Below, one piece after another: positions 49,855-59,077 of a stretch of DNA of 64,000 nucleotides; positions within the stretch are counted from its first letter, which is position 1, and each line of letters begins with the position of its first letter. Origin of the DNA: Cryobacterium adonitolivorans (GTDB lineage Bacteria; Actinomycetota; Actinomycetes; Actinomycetales; Microbacteriaceae); contig NZ_SOFL01000033.1 of assembly GCF_004402695.1 (NCBI RefSeq), positions 1 to 64,000 on the forward strand, in the 5' to 3' direction. A model generated the notes under the pieces. That model had not been told where the DNA came from and did no database searches. It saw only the letters and a list, made by a program, of their open reading frames with translations. Made by a program: the position numbers and the translations under genes.

Positions 49855-51147
49855 TCAGGCGACGTCGTCGGCCGAGTTGGCAGTCGCCGCGGAGCGGGTC
49901 AGGCGGGCCTCGGTCGCGTGCCGCTGGAAGGTATCGGCGACGGGGTTGCGCCGGCGGGCGAGACTCCCGGATGGTGTTTCCACCAGGTCGTGCAGGCCCA
50001 TCGTCAGCAGGTGGTCGGCGCGGGGTGCCTCGGTGTGGCGCCAGGTCCATTCGTACATGTCGAACAGCGGCCACCAGGTGTAGCCCACAACATTCACGCC
50101 GTCGGCCTGGAGCTCGTGCAGCGCAGCAACCGAGGCATCCAACCACCGGCGTCGCTGTGCGACCGTGCCGGTGACGCTCGTCTCGGTGAGCATCACGGGT
50201 GCGCCATATCGGTCGGCCCAGGTGGTGAGTACCTCTTTCAGGCCCTCCGTGCCGGTGTCTTCATAGGGGCGGGGGTCGGCGAATCCGCCGCTGTGGTGGA
50301 TGCCCGCCTCGAACACCTCGGTGGAGTGCAGCGGGTAGTAGTTGACGCCCATCACATCGGGTCGAACCGGATGTGCGCGGAACCAATCGAGGAGGGTGTC
50401 GTCGGCGCCGCCCCGCTCGAGCTGGCCGAGCAGCGGGTGGCCGGGCCCGACGGCGCCGGTGACAAGATCCTCCACGAGGAAGCCCTGGTGCCGCAGCCGC
50501 GTCACGGTGTCAATGTGCTCGGGGGCATCCAGGGCACCGGAGTAGCGGATGCCGGCGTCGACGTGCACGAAGGTGGCCCGGTCGCCGAGCACCGACGCAA
50601 TCGCATGCTGGGTCTTCACGAACCCCTCGGCGAGTGCGGTGGCGATGCTGACCATGCCGGTGGGGCCCGAGAGGTATGGCGGCCAGTAGGCGTACTCGCC
50701 GGAGAACAGGGCGTGGATGACGGGTTCGTTGACCGGCGTGTAATCGGTGGCGACGTCGCCGTACCGTTCGGCGAAACGTTGGGCGTATTCGGTCACGTGG
50801 TCGGGGTAGTCGGGGTTTGAGAACTGGCCCTCGAGCCAGAGGGGCGTGCCGTAGTGCAGCAGGTCGATGACGGGGCGGAGTCCAAGCTCGGCGAATTGGG
50901 CCATGACGCCGTCTACCCAGGACCAGTCCCACCGTCCTCGTTCGGCGGCAATGCGATGCCACGGCACCCCCCAGCGCACCAGCTCGGCGCCCACGTCGCT
51001 GGCCAGCTGCAGGTCGCCGGCGTACTGCGCGTAGTGCTCGGTGAGCTCGTATTCATCGATGGCTCGCTCGCCCGGGCGGGACTGCGGCACGAAGGTGTCC
51101 TCGATGCCGACCGCGAAGTGCAGTCGGCCGTCGTCAAACCAGGTCAT
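49855..51147 (-). CDS. GH1 beta-glucosidase family protein
   Basis: A 430-residue GH1 TIM-barrel enzyme without signal peptide. RWGVPWHRIAAERGRWDWSW is the early barrel; DYTPVNEPVIHALF holds the acid/base Glu; VMLTETSVTG holds the nucleophile Glu, with TES-like replacing the usual TENG; GYTWWPLFDMYEW stands where GY..WSL.DNFEW is usual. These departures put it in a divergent GH1 subgroup. It is the last gene after an ABC importer (binding protein and two permeases) and should cleave the imported beta-glycoside in the cytoplasm. Confidence 0.85.
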   Translation of the reverse strand: MTWFDDGRLHFAVGIEDTFVPQSRPGERAIDEYELTEHYAQYAGDLQLASDVGAELVRWGVPWHRIAAERGRWDWSWVDGVMAQFAELGLRPVIDLLHYGTPLWLEGQFSNPDYPDHVTEYAQRFAERYGDVATDYTPVNEPVIHALFSGEYAYWPPYLSGPTGMVSIATALAEGFVKTQHAIASVLGDRATFVHVDAGIRYSGALDAPEHIDTVTRLRHQGFLVEDLVTGAVGPGHPLLGQLERGGADDTLLDWFRAHPVRPDVMGVNYYPLHSTEVFEAGIHHSGGFADPRPYEDTGTEGLKEVLTTWADRYGAPVMLTETSVTGTVAQRRRWLDASVAALHELQADGVNVVGYTWWPLFDMYEWTWRHTEAPRADHLLTMGLHDLVETPSGSLARRRNPVADTFQRHATEARLTRSAATANSADDVA

Positions 51148-51192
51148 GTTGCTCGATTCAGTGGTGAAGAGGGTCAGAAGAGGACGGCGGGG

Positions 51193-52086
51193 CTATTTCA
51201 GGCCGCTGCTTGCGACGCTTTCGATGAAGCGGCGCTGCACCAGGAGGAAGAGGATCGCCAGCGGCAACACCGCGATGAGGGCGCCGGCCATCATCACCCC
51301 CTGCGGGATGATGCCGCCGGGCCCGGTCAGAAGGGTCAGGCCCGAGGTGATGGTGCCGTGGTCCGATTCGGTGGTGAACACCAACGGCCAGAGTAGGTCG
51401 TTCCAGTTGTTGACGAAGGTGAAGATGCCTAGCGTGAGCAGCGCCGGGATGGCGTTGGGCAGCACCACGCTCCAGAACACCCGGAACTCGGAGGCGCCGT
51501 CGATGCGGGCGGCATTGTCGAGGTCCCGGGGGAGGGACAGGAAGAACTGCCGGAGAAAGAAGATGCCGAACGCGTCGGCCGCCCGCGGCAGGATCAGTCC
51601 GGCGAAGGTGTTCACCCAGCCCAGGTCGGAGATCAACTGGTAGATCGGGATGAGCGTGGCCTGGAACGGGATCATCAGGCTGGCGATGATGACGATCAAC
51701 AGCACCTTGCTGCCCCGAAAATCGAGGCGAGCCAACGCGTAGGCCGCGAGGGAGTCGAACACCAGGGCGAACAGGGTGACCCCGCCGGCGAACACGAAGC
51801 TGTTGCCGATCAGCCGCGCGAACGGCAGCTCGGAGAAGATCGCCCGAAAGTTGTCCAGCGTCCAGTGCGTCGGTGTGAGCGTGGGTGGGAAGGCGTTGAC
51901 TTCGGCGGCCGGCTTGAACGCGGTCAACACGATGATGATCACGGGCAGCATGATCGCCGCCGTCACGACCAGGAAGCCGACGAAATAGAGCGCCCGCGTC
52001 ACCCTGATCCGAGGTGGGCGTCGGCGAACGGTGCGGCGGCCGGATGCCGGGGTGGAGAGTGCCGCCCGGCTGAGGGTGCTGGTCAT
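51193..52086 (-). CDS. Sugar ABC transporter permease, MalG/LacG-like
   Basis: A 297-residue permease. The ATG at 52086 overlaps the stop of the first permease (ATGA). Six hydrophobic helices follow an Arg-rich start, and the EAA loop is DNAARIDGASEFRVFWSVVLP. The GH1 gene starts 45 bases later on the same strand. No ATPase gene is present, so a shared ATPase is expected. Confidence 0.92.
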   Translation of the reverse strand: MTSTLSRAALSTPASGRRTVRRRPPRIRVTRALYFVGFLVVTAAIMLPVIIIVLTAFKPAAEVNAFPPTLTPTHWTLDNFRAIFSELPFARLIGNSFVFAGGVTLFALVFDSLAAYALARLDFRGSKVLLIVIIASLMIPFQATLIPIYQLISDLGWVNTFAGLILPRAADAFGIFFLRQFFLSLPRDLDNAARIDGASEFRVFWSVVLPNAIPALLTLGIFTFVNNWNDLLWPLVFTTESDHGTITSGLTLLTGPGGIIPQGVMMAGALIAVLPLAILFLLVQRRFIESVASSGLK

Positions 52087-53036
52087 GAGCTGGTGTCCTC
52101 TCCACGCCGACCGAAGAACAGAAACTGCACGAGGCTGAGCAGCAGCGTGGCCACCAGCAGCACGTACGACAACGCGGAGGCGAAGCCGAGCTCGAGATCT
52201 TTGAACCCCGACTGGTAGATCTCCATCACGATCGTCTGCGTGCTGCGGTACGGGCCGCCGCCGGTGAGCACGTAGATCTGGTCGAACGCCTGCAGCGCGG
52301 CGATCAGGGCGATGACGACCACGAAGGCCATCGTGTTGCTGAGCATGGGGAAGGTCACGTTCGTGAACCGGCGCCATCCGTTGGCCCCGTCGAGCGACGC
52401 CGCCTCATACAGACTCTTGGGAATGTCCTGCAGACCGGCCAGGAAGATCACCATGTAGAAACCGAAGCTCTTCCACACGGCCACGAGCACCACGGTGGGC
52501 ATGGCCAGCGCCGGATCTTCGAGAACGTTGCCGATGCGGATGCCCACCGCCTGCAGCCAGTAGTTAAGCAGCCCGATCTGCGGGTCGAGCAGATAGGACC
52601 AGGCGAACGCGGCGACGGCGAGCGACACGATGAACGGCAAGAACAGGGTGGTGCGGAAGAATCCGCGGAACGGCAGCTGTGGGCTGTTCACCGCGAGGGC
52701 GAGCACCAGCGCAGCGATCAGGGCGACGGGCGTGAACAGCACGGCGTACAACGCGGTGTTGCCGATGGCCTGCAGGATGCTCGAATCGGTGAAGACCCGG
52801 GCGTAGTTCTCCAGGCCCACCCAGGTTTCCTGCCCGAAGCCGCTGGCGTCGGTGAAGGAGAGCCGGAGGGCCGAGAGCATCGGCCAGCCGACGAAGGCCG
52901 TGAGGATGATCAGGGCCGGGGCGAGGAATCCGACGACGACGGCCCGGCGGCGGAAGCCGTCGTTGAGCGGTCGCCGGCCGCCGAGCTGGCCGGGCGGGCG
53001 CCAGGGTCGGCGCCGTTGCAGAGATGAGGTCGTCAT
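52083..53036 (-). CDS. Sugar ABC transporter permease, MalF/LacF-like
   Basis: A 317-residue permease with a Pro/Arg-rich cytoplasmic start and six helices, beginning AVVVGFLAPALIILTAFVGWP. The EAA loop reads YEAASLDGANGWRRFTNVTFP. It starts 11 bases after the binding-protein stop and overlaps the next permease by 4 bases. Together they form the membrane channel of the beta-glucoside importer. Confidence 0.92.
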   Translation of the reverse strand: MTTSSLQRRRPWRPPGQLGGRRPLNDGFRRRAVVVGFLAPALIILTAFVGWPMLSALRLSFTDASGFGQETWVGLENYARVFTDSSILQAIGNTALYAVLFTPVALIAALVLALAVNSPQLPFRGFFRTTLFLPFIVSLAVAAFAWSYLLDPQIGLLNYWLQAVGIRIGNVLEDPALAMPTVVLVAVWKSFGFYMVIFLAGLQDIPKSLYEAASLDGANGWRRFTNVTFPMLSNTMAFVVVIALIAALQAFDQIYVLTGGGPYRSTQTIVMEIYQSGFKDLELGFASALSYVLLVATLLLSLVQFLFFGRRGEDTSS

Positions 53037-53047
53037 CGGATTCCCGC

Positions 53048-54313
53048 TCAGTTGTCCAGCGCCTGCTGCACGGCTGCCTGCGCGGCCGTGAGGAGCTCGG
53101 CGGGGTCGCCGCCGGCGAGGGCTTTCTGGGTGGCTTCGTCAACGGCGGTCAGAACGTCGGTGCTGTTGACGACGCCGGGCAGGAGGGCCCGGCTGGTGTC
53201 GGAGATTTCGGTGAGGGCGGCGACGGTGGCGTTCGCGTTGACATCGGCCGAGGTCACGTCGGTGCGCAGGGCGGGCCAGCCCGAGCCGAGTGACCATGCT
53301 GTGGCCACATCCTTCTCGTTGAAGTAGGCCAGGAACTTCTCCGCGGCCGCCTGCTCGGCGTCGTCTGCCTGGGCGGTGACGGCCATCGAGACGCCGATCG
53401 CTGATGCGGCCGAGGCCTTGGGGCCGGCCGGAATGGCTGCGATGCCGTAGTTGATGCCGGCGTCGGTGGCCAGACCCGTCATCCACGGTCCGCCGATGTG
53501 CATGACGGCCTTGCCCGAGGTGAAGAGGGCGTCGGCGTCGATGCCGTCAAGCCCGGTCGGGGAGATCGCATCTTTCTGAACTGCATCCGCCCAGTACGTC
53601 AGGGTGTCGATGTTGGCGGCCGAGTCCACGGTGGCCTTCGTGCCGTCGTCGTTCGTGATGGAGCCACCGCCACCTTCGAAGAGGCTGGCCCAGACGCCGT
53701 TGCCGACGGTGCCGTGGTCGGGCAGCGCCATGCCGTACTGCTCCGGCGTGCCGTCACCGTCGGCATCGACCGTGGTGGCCTTCGCCGCGGCGACCCAGTC
53801 GTCCCAGGTGGTCGGGAACGTCGTGATGCCGGCGGCGGCCAGCTTGTCTTTGTCGTAGAACACCGAGAGGGGAACGAAGCCGGTGGGCACGCCGTACTTG
53901 GATCCGTCGACGGTTTCCATCGCCACGGCCTCCGTGTTCAGCTCGGCGGTGTTGCTCGTGTCATCCGCGTAGAAGTCATCGAGGTTGACGAGGGCCTTCT
54001 TGGACGCGTAGACCGGCAGGCGCTCCGCCGGCATGGCGACGATCTGGGGTCCTTCGCCGGAGGACAGGGCCGTCAGCAGGGTGTCATCGATGACGGCCCA
54101 GGTCTTGGTCTGGGTTGTGACCACTACGCCGTCCTGCGACTTGTTGAAGTCCTCGATGATGCCGTTGAGCACGTCACCGTCGGCCTCGGTGTAGCCGTGC
54201 CAGAAGGTCAAGGCGATGGGGCCGTCGCTGGCGGCGGGGGCGGCGGCGGCGCATCCGGTGAGACCGGAAACGACGACGGCGGAGACCGCAAAGGCGGCCA
54301 TCAGCTTCTTCAC
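53048..54313 (-). CDS. Extracellular sugar-binding lipoprotein
   Basis: A 421-residue solute-binding protein. GTG 54313 gives VKKLMAAFAVSAVVVSGLTGC with lipobox LTGC; the longer frame would place 19 polar residues before it. Typical lobes are ALTFWHGYTEADGDVLNGII, EGPQIVAMPAERLPV, YGVPTGFVPLSVFYDKDKL and AVMHIGGPWMTGLA. It is the first gene of the operon binding protein - permease - permease - GH1. Upstream lies a perfect 20-base palindrome, probably the operator of the adjacent LacI protein. Confidence 0.92.
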   Translation of the reverse strand: MKKLMAAFAVSAVVVSGLTGCAAAAPAASDGPIALTFWHGYTEADGDVLNGIIEDFNKSQDGVVVTTQTKTWAVIDDTLLTALSSGEGPQIVAMPAERLPVYASKKALVNLDDFYADDTSNTAELNTEAVAMETVDGSKYGVPTGFVPLSVFYDKDKLAAAGITTFPTTWDDWVAAAKATTVDADGDGTPEQYGMALPDHGTVGNGVWASLFEGGGGSITNDDGTKATVDSAANIDTLTYWADAVQKDAISPTGLDGIDADALFTSGKAVMHIGGPWMTGLATDAGINYGIAAIPAGPKASAASAIGVSMAVTAQADDAEQAAAEKFLAYFNEKDVATAWSLGSGWPALRTDVTSADVNANATVAALTEISDTSRALLPGVVNSTDVLTAVDEATQKALAGGDPAELLTAAQAAVQQALDN

Positions 54314-54377
54314 TGGGTACCTGCTATCTGCTTCCCACGGCGTTGTCGGGAAGCTTTTGTAAGTGGACATTCAATGC

Positions 54378-54397
54378 AATTTACATCGATGTAAATT
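54378..54397. promoter_or_regulatory. Perfect 20-base LacI-type operator
   Basis: AATTTACATCGATGTAAATT is a perfect palindrome with the central CG typical of LacI-family operators, in an AT-rich patch 64 bases upstream of the binding-protein start. The LacI-family gene ends only 64 bases further upstream on the same strand. Confidence 0.75.
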
Positions 54398-54461
54398 TGA
54401 AGGTACGCCATCGCCTGGGCGCTGTCAACACCTTCATGGCACCGAGCGAGCAGCGGCCTCC

Positions 54462-55532
54462 TCAGTTGTGGAGTTGGGCCTCCGCGGTGGCTGGAATTGG
54501 CCTCGCGGGGGCGGGAACCGTGGAGGCGCGCACCTCGAGCGAGTAGCCGACCTCCATGTGCACAGACTCCGAAACGTCGTCGCCCGCGGCAATGCGGGCG
54601 AGTACCCGGTCCACGGCCAGTCGGGCGAGCTCTTCCCGGCCGGGGGAGATAGTGGTGAGGGCGGGGGTGGAAAAGCGTGCGTCTTCGATGTCGTCGAAGC
54701 CCACCACGGCGACGTCCTCGGGTACGCGCAGGCCCGCTTGCTGCAGCGCGCTCATGGCGCCGAGAGCGAGGGCGTCGTTGAAACAGACCAGACCGTCGAA
54801 CCGGATGCCGGCAGCCAGGAGTTGAGTCACGGCCGCCGCTCCATCGGACCGGTGCCAGAGCGGAACGTCGGCGACCAACTCGGGTGAGATGTCGATACCT
54901 CGGTCCGCGAGCGCCGCCGCATAACCGTTGAATCGCAGGGCGCTGGTGCCGACCGGCCCTTCCGGATGCGCCCCGACCACGGCGATTCGGCGGCGCCCCA
55001 AGTCGAGCAGGTGCTCCGTGGCGGTGCGGATGGCGGCGGTGTTGGGCAGGGTGACGTGGTCGGCGGGGCTGCCCTCGACCCAGTCACCCAAGACCACCAC
55101 GGGAAAATCCACGGACAAGCCGCTGACGTCGCCGGGCCCCAGCGCGATGGGGCTGAAGATGAGGCCGTCGATCGCGTGGCGGCGCATCGCGGCGACCGTG
55201 GCGATCTCGTCGTTGTCAGTGCTGGTCTGCTCGATGAGCACGGTGTAGTCGTGGGCCTTCGCCGCCCGGATGACGGCATCCGCAAGTTCGGCGAAGTAGG
55301 CCTGGCTGAGTTCGGGAACGGCGAGCCCGATGACCTTGGTGCGCCCCGACCGCAGGTTGCGGGCCGAGATGTTGATCTCGTAGTCCAGCTCTGTCACGGC
55401 GCTCATGACCCTGTCGTGCATGCGCGTGCTGACATGCTCATACCCCGACAGTACGTTGGATACGGTCTTGACCGAGACTCCGGCGAGGCGGGCGACATCC
55501 TGCATCGTCGCGGGAGAACCGTTGCCTCTCAC
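54462..55532 (-). CDS. LacI-family regulator of the beta-glucoside operon
   Basis: A 356-residue regulator. I start at GTG 55532, which has GGGGAG ahead; the longer frame only reads the DUF2510 gene out of frame. The headpiece is MQDVARLAGVSVKTVSNVLSGYEHVS (residues ~10-35), and the sugar-binding core has IGLAVPELSQAYFAELADAV, DGLIFSPIALGPGD and AVVGFDDIEDARFSTPALTTI. It lies upstream of the binding-protein/permease/GH1 operon on the same strand and should repress it through the palindrome at 54378-54397. Confidence 0.93.
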   Translation of the reverse strand: MRGNGSPATMQDVARLAGVSVKTVSNVLSGYEHVSTRMHDRVMSAVTELDYEINISARNLRSGRTKVIGLAVPELSQAYFAELADAVIRAAKAHDYTVLIEQTSTDNDEIATVAAMRRHAIDGLIFSPIALGPGDVSGLSVDFPVVVLGDWVEGSPADHVTLPNTAAIRTATEHLLDLGRRRIAVVGAHPEGPVGTSALRFNGYAAALADRGIDISPELVADVPLWHRSDGAAAVTQLLAAGIRFDGLVCFNDALALGAMSALQQAGLRVPEDVAVVGFDDIEDARFSTPALTTISPGREELARLAVDRVLARIAAGDDVSESVHMEVGYSLEVRASTVPAPARPIPATAEAQLHN

Positions 55533-55698
55533 CTTTGCTCCCCTTCCCCCAATGTTCTCCGTGTCACGGATGTCACCTCGACGGTACCTCACGGTGGTCA
55601 CCTCGTGCGGGAGCGACGGCCACGTGCTTGGCCAGAGCAGGCCCCTGACACCGGCCGCCGGGTGCCCGATCGTCAGCGCTTCGACGTGTCGGCCTACC

Positions 55699-56184
55699 TC
55701 AGAGCATCGTCGAGAAGCTCCAGAGGAAATAGGCCGTGGACGCGATGCCCACCACGAGCCCGGCGATGGCCGTGCCCCGGCCGGTAAGCTGACGCCCAGC
55801 ACCTTCCAGTTCCGCGGACTTCGCGATGCCAATCGCCGAAAAGACGATGCCCAGAATGCTCGGGATCGCCAAGGGATTGAGGAGGCACGAGACGAGGGCC
55901 AGCACCAGCCCGGTGTAGGCCATCGAGTTGTTCCGGCGGATCTCGCGATCCTTTTCCCTGCGGGTCGGCGGGGTGGCGTACATTGTGGGCGACCCGTGCC
56001 CCGCCATGGGTACGTAAGCCGGCCGTGCGGAGGTCGACCCGGCCGCGGGCCCATAACCGTAGGCGGGCGGCGGCGGCACGGGTTCTGCAAAGCGCCGCTG
56101 GGCCGACCAGTCCGTTCCGGTCCACCACCGCAGCAGCGCACTGTCCTCAGGATCTTGGTACCAACCGGCTGCAGGCAGAGTCAA
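55699..56184 (-). CDS. DUF2510/DUF4190 membrane protein
   Basis: A 161-residue protein with a DUF2510 module at the start (AGWYQDPEDSALLRWWTGTDWS), a Pro/Gly/Tyr linker, and a C-terminal DUF4190-like pair of helices (GLVLALVSCLLNPLAIPSIL; AIAGLVVGIASTAYFLWSF). These modules are typical of Actinobacteria, where DUF2510 faces the cytoplasm as a small tryptophan-rich domain. Their role is unknown. The gene is isolated. Family architecture and length are as expected, which supports the start. Confidence 0.85.
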   Translation of the reverse strand: MTLPAAGWYQDPEDSALLRWWTGTDWSAQRRFAEPVPPPPAYGYGPAAGSTSARPAYVPMAGHGSPTMYATPPTRREKDREIRRNNSMAYTGLVLALVSCLLNPLAIPSILGIVFSAIGIAKSAELEGAGRQLTGRGTAIAGLVVGIASTAYFLWSFSTML

Positions 56185-56280
56185 GGGGATTCCCGTCGTG
56201 TGGGCGCGCCGACTGACGCTGTCTCAAGCGTAGAAGTGCACGGGTCGCACTCGCCAACCCCAGTGCGGGGTGACAACAAG

Positions 56281-56757
56281 CTATTGCCGGTTCATCTCGA
56301 CGGTCATGGTCACGCCCATTGCCGTGAGCTCATACGTCAGCACGCCGTCCTTGTAGGTGAACGTTTTTGCTGAGTCACCGGAGGCCAGGATGGCGTTTTC
56401 CATCTGCGCAACGTCGCCCTGCGAGTCCCACGAGTACGACTCGGTGTCCTCGGTCGGCGCAGCATACGAGCCGATCCAGTAGACAGCCTTCGTGGCTTCA
56501 GCGTCGTTCACCCAGTTGACGGTGATTTGCTCGCCCGTGATGGTCGCCGTCTGGTAGGCGTCGGTGCTGTTCGAATTCGTCTGCTTCCACTCGCCAGCAA
56601 GGTCCAACGGCGTGACAAGGACCTCCTCGGTTGGCTCCGCCGTGGCCGCCTCGGGCTGTGAGTCGGAGGCTGCGGTGTTGGCATCGGGTGCGGGGGCCGA
56701 GCACCCGGTGAGGAGGAGGAGCGCGACAGTCATCGGGGCGAACGGACGAAGGTTCAT
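56281..56757 (-). CDS. Hypothetical lipoprotein
   Basis: A 158-residue lipoprotein with a clear signal and lipobox LLTGC (ALLLLTGCSAPAP). An Ala/Glu/Thr-rich spacer follows, then a small beta-rich domain (LAGEWKQTNSNSTDAYQTAT; ENAILASGDSAKTFTYKDGV). The pattern of G-E-W near the start and a series of antiparallel strands recalls lipocalin-like domains. It would be anchored outside the membrane. The function is unknown and no operon context is seen. Confidence 0.75.
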   Translation of the reverse strand: MNLRPFAPMTVALLLLTGCSAPAPDANTAASDSQPEAATAEPTEEVLVTPLDLAGEWKQTNSNSTDAYQTATITGEQITVNWVNDAEATKAVYWIGSYAAPTEDTESYSWDSQGDVAQMENAILASGDSAKTFTYKDGVLTYELTAMGVTMTVEMNRQ

Positions 56758-56903
56758 AGGCTAAGGCTATGGGCTTAGGCCGGTGTGCGAGCACCCTCTA
56801 ACGGCTGCCTGAGCGCGGCGTGCGTCTGCCTCATTGTTCAACAGCCCCTTGCGAACGGGCGTGGTCGCCCGCTCCACGAGTACGCCCAGAGTAGGGCCGC
56901 CGA

Positions 56904-57713
56904 TCAGCGGCCGGTCATCCACCAATACAGAACGGCAGCCGCACCGAACGGCACCACGACCGGAACGAGCCTCCGGCACAGTCCCGCCCAATAGGCGCGA
57001 CGTCGGATGCGTGCGTCCATCACAGAGACGCCGTCGTGAAGAGTCTCGAACGCCAGATTGATGGCGATGCCGTCTTCGGCTGGCTGTGGCTTCTTGTGCC
57101 ACGTTCCGGGCAGCACCGCCGCGTCCACAATCCGTTGAACCTGCTCTGCGCTGAACACCGGCCGTGTCTGTAGCGTGCGAAGTAGTTGCCGCTCCGTGAC
57201 GATGCGCAGGTCAACGCTTCCGCCGTCAGGCAGGCGCTTGGTGACGATGTTCCTGACCCCGACAAGAGTGATGACGGATGTGACGGGAACGGTCATCCCG
57301 CTGGCCGCCGAAAGCAGAACTGCAGCGCGTGCTGCCTCGTGGGTGGCGTTGCGGATGTACGGCACCTTGTGACCGCCAACCCGCATTCCCTTCCCGCCGA
57401 TCCACACTGGCTTGCCCGGGTGGTGTTTCGTGTTGATCGTGAACACGCCCGCCTGACCAATCACCACGTAATCGATGTCACTCGTTCCGCTCCCGACCGG
57501 AATCGAGTGCAACACTGTCCAGTCGGGTCCGAGCTCGGTGAGAACTCTCCCCACCACCCGTTCCCCGATTGCCCCGGTGTACCAGGGTCGGGCCTCTTCG
57601 CTGAGGCGAATCATGCCCGGTCGTGGGGATGGCGTCACGTCGCCGCTTGCCTGGGAGCTGAGCACCATAGCCATGAGCCCTTGCGCGGGCACGCGGCTGC
57701 GTAAATCTGTCAA
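56904..57713 (-). CDS. NERD-domain protein, second paralogue
   Basis: A 269-residue protein closely similar in plan to the NERD protein at 19609. LGPDWTVLHSIPVGSGTSDIDYVVIG is followed by AGVFTINTKHHPGKPVWIGG, and it ends with a hydrophobic helix (LVPVVVPFGAAAVLYWWM). The usual Glu of E-x-K is again Asn (INTKHH). The N-terminal ~35 residues differ from the paralogue. It lies just before the relic-rich region at 57.8 kb. The function is unknown; a tail-anchored, DNA-binding but possibly non-cutting protein would fit. Confidence 0.82.
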   Translation of the reverse strand: MTDLRSRVPAQGLMAMVLSSQASGDVTPSPRPGMIRLSEEARPWYTGAIGERVVGRVLTELGPDWTVLHSIPVGSGTSDIDYVVIGQAGVFTINTKHHPGKPVWIGGKGMRVGGHKVPYIRNATHEAARAAVLLSAASGMTVPVTSVITLVGVRNIVTKRLPDGGSVDLRIVTERQLLRTLQTRPVFSAEQVQRIVDAAVLPGTWHKKPQPAEDGIAINLAFETLHDGVSVMDARIRRRAYWAGLCRRLVPVVVPFGAAAVLYWWMTGR

Positions 57714-57840
57714 TGGATGGTCCCCCTAGGTGGCGCATGCGCGCTCTTTCATCCTTCAGGAACCGGCAGACCGGCACCAACCCCCAAGAGGGGCCGGTGT
57801 CGGCGACGATCACCCGATGATTGTTACCCATGCTGCCGGC

Positions 57841-57915
57841 TTACAACCACTTGCGCCGTTTGAAGATCCCCCACAGCCCCAACCCCATTACCCCCATCGC
57901 CGCGACCGCCACCGG
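57841..57915 (-). pseudogene. corA 3'-end relic (left copy)
   Basis: On the minus strand this reads PVAVAAMGVMGLGLWGIFKR then RKWL and stop, which is the CorA tail with one change. DNA identity to corA is high until GCCACCGG at 57908-57915 and then stops abruptly. The right copy at 61040-61108 ends at the same base of corA. Confidence 0.9.
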
Positions 57916-58004
57916 ACCGCTCGGCCACAATCGGCCTACCCGACACTAGCGCTCAGGCAACGGATGCGGCCGCCCCACGTGCGCGGCGAATGTAGGGTCG
58001 TGGG

Positions 58005-58706
58005 ATGACACAACTTCGATGGGGCGCACTGCTCTGGATCGCTGGCCTCGTTACGGTGCCGGCCCAGCTGATCGCGGCCGCGCAGTGGCCACAGCGGTAC
58101 TCGTGGACGTCGAACCTGATCAGCGATCTCGGCGTCACCACCTGTGACACCTTCGATGTCGGTACCCGCGTGGAGCGTTACATCTGCTCTCCGGCGCACC
58201 TGCTGGTGAACGGATCGTTCATCGTCGTGGGAGCGACGCTCCTGATCGGCTCACTCCTGCTCTGGTCTGCCTGGCCACGGCTGCGCACGGGTCGAGTGGC
58301 CATGGCGTTCCTCGCGGCGGGCGGTGTGTTCGTGATGCTGGTTGGTGTGTTCCCCTGGGACACGCATCCTGAAGCGCATGATGTGGTGGCCCTCGCGCAG
58401 GCCGTCACTCAGTGGGTCGGCATGATCCTGCTCGCTGTCGCCTCCCGAGGCAACTCTGCTGCGCGCTGGATCTCCGCCCTGACGATCGTGAGCCTCATCG
58501 TGTCCGTTCTGGGCTTCGTTCTCTTCGTCGATGTCCTCGGTGGCGGGCCGTCCCTGGCGTTGGGCCGGGGACTCATCGAACGTGTCGCCTTCGATACCCT
58601 CACGCTGTGGAGCGCCGCCGTCGGCTTCGTGCTGCTCAAGACGTCTACCCGCACCTCGACCGACGTTGGCGCGTCGCGCCTGGGGAGGTCACTGCGGTCG
58701 AGGTGA
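58005..58706 (+). CDS. DUF998-family membrane protein
   Basis: A 233-residue protein with six hydrophobic segments, beginning LRWGALLWIAGLVTVPAQLI. YSWTSNLISDLGVTTC and PAHLLVNGSFIVVGATLLIG are the DUF998 hallmarks (an SDLG segment after helix 1 and an N-x-x-F before helix 2). The family is of unknown function and is found in many Actinobacteria. It lies between the left corA relic and the corA middle relic, so it may be cargo of that segment. Its 3' end overlaps a weakly supported minus-strand gene by 62 bases. Confidence 0.8.
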   Translation: MTQLRWGALLWIAGLVTVPAQLIAAAQWPQRYSWTSNLISDLGVTTCDTFDVGTRVERYICSPAHLLVNGSFIVVGATLLIGSLLLWSAWPRLRTGRVAMAFLAAGGVFVMLVGVFPWDTHPEAHDVVALAQAVTQWVGMILLAVASRGNSAARWISALTIVSLIVSVLGFVLFVDVLGGGPSLALGRGLIERVAFDTLTLWSAAVGFVLLKTSTRTSTDVGASRLGRSLRSR

Positions 58707-58911
58707 CGGTTTCGGCGCCGCTCCCACACAACGGCACCACGGATGGGGCACGCGCGCCGGTAAGGAGCATCGCGATGCCGCCGAGCAGCACGCTGAACGG
58801 TGCCGGCAGGAACACCCCGAGCAGTCCGGCCGGAAAGGCGAGAACAGACGTTCTCGAATAGCGCCGCGCTGGTGTCTTCGCTTTCGCCACCGAGGCCCTC
58901 TCGTTTGCCAT
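58645..58911 (-). CDS. Possible small membrane protein, weak
   Basis: An 88-residue frame if started at ATG 58911 (MANERASVAKAKTPARRYSR), with one hydrophobic hairpin (SVLAFPAGLLGVFLPAPFSV then LLGGIAMLLTG) and a Ser/Thr/Val-rich tail. It overlaps the end of the DUF998 gene on the other strand by 62 bases, and no ribosome-binding site is apparent. The hydrophobic part looks like protein; the tail does not. It may be a truncated DUF4190-type gene or a chance frame. Confidence 0.3.
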   Translation of the reverse strand: MANERASVAKAKTPARRYSRTSVLAFPAGLLGVFLPAPFSVLLGGIAMLLTGARAPSVVPLCGSGAETVTSTAVTSPGATRQRRSRCG

Positions 58912-59077
58912 GACGCCGACGCTAGTGCCCTCGCCTCCGTCTGTGCTCATCCGCGAGAAGCCGTAGGGCGATTCTGTAGATCGACGACGCCGGGCGGACG
59001 GAGCAGCAGGTCTGCCCAGCGGACACGCTCATCCAACGCGTGCGCTCGGTAGTTCGGCTGCCGATTGCCTGAAGCGC

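Noticed and set aside
55533..56141. N-terminal extension of the beta-glucoside LacI gene
   Set aside because: It reads the DUF2510 gene out of frame. The helix-turn-helix starts just after GTG 55532.
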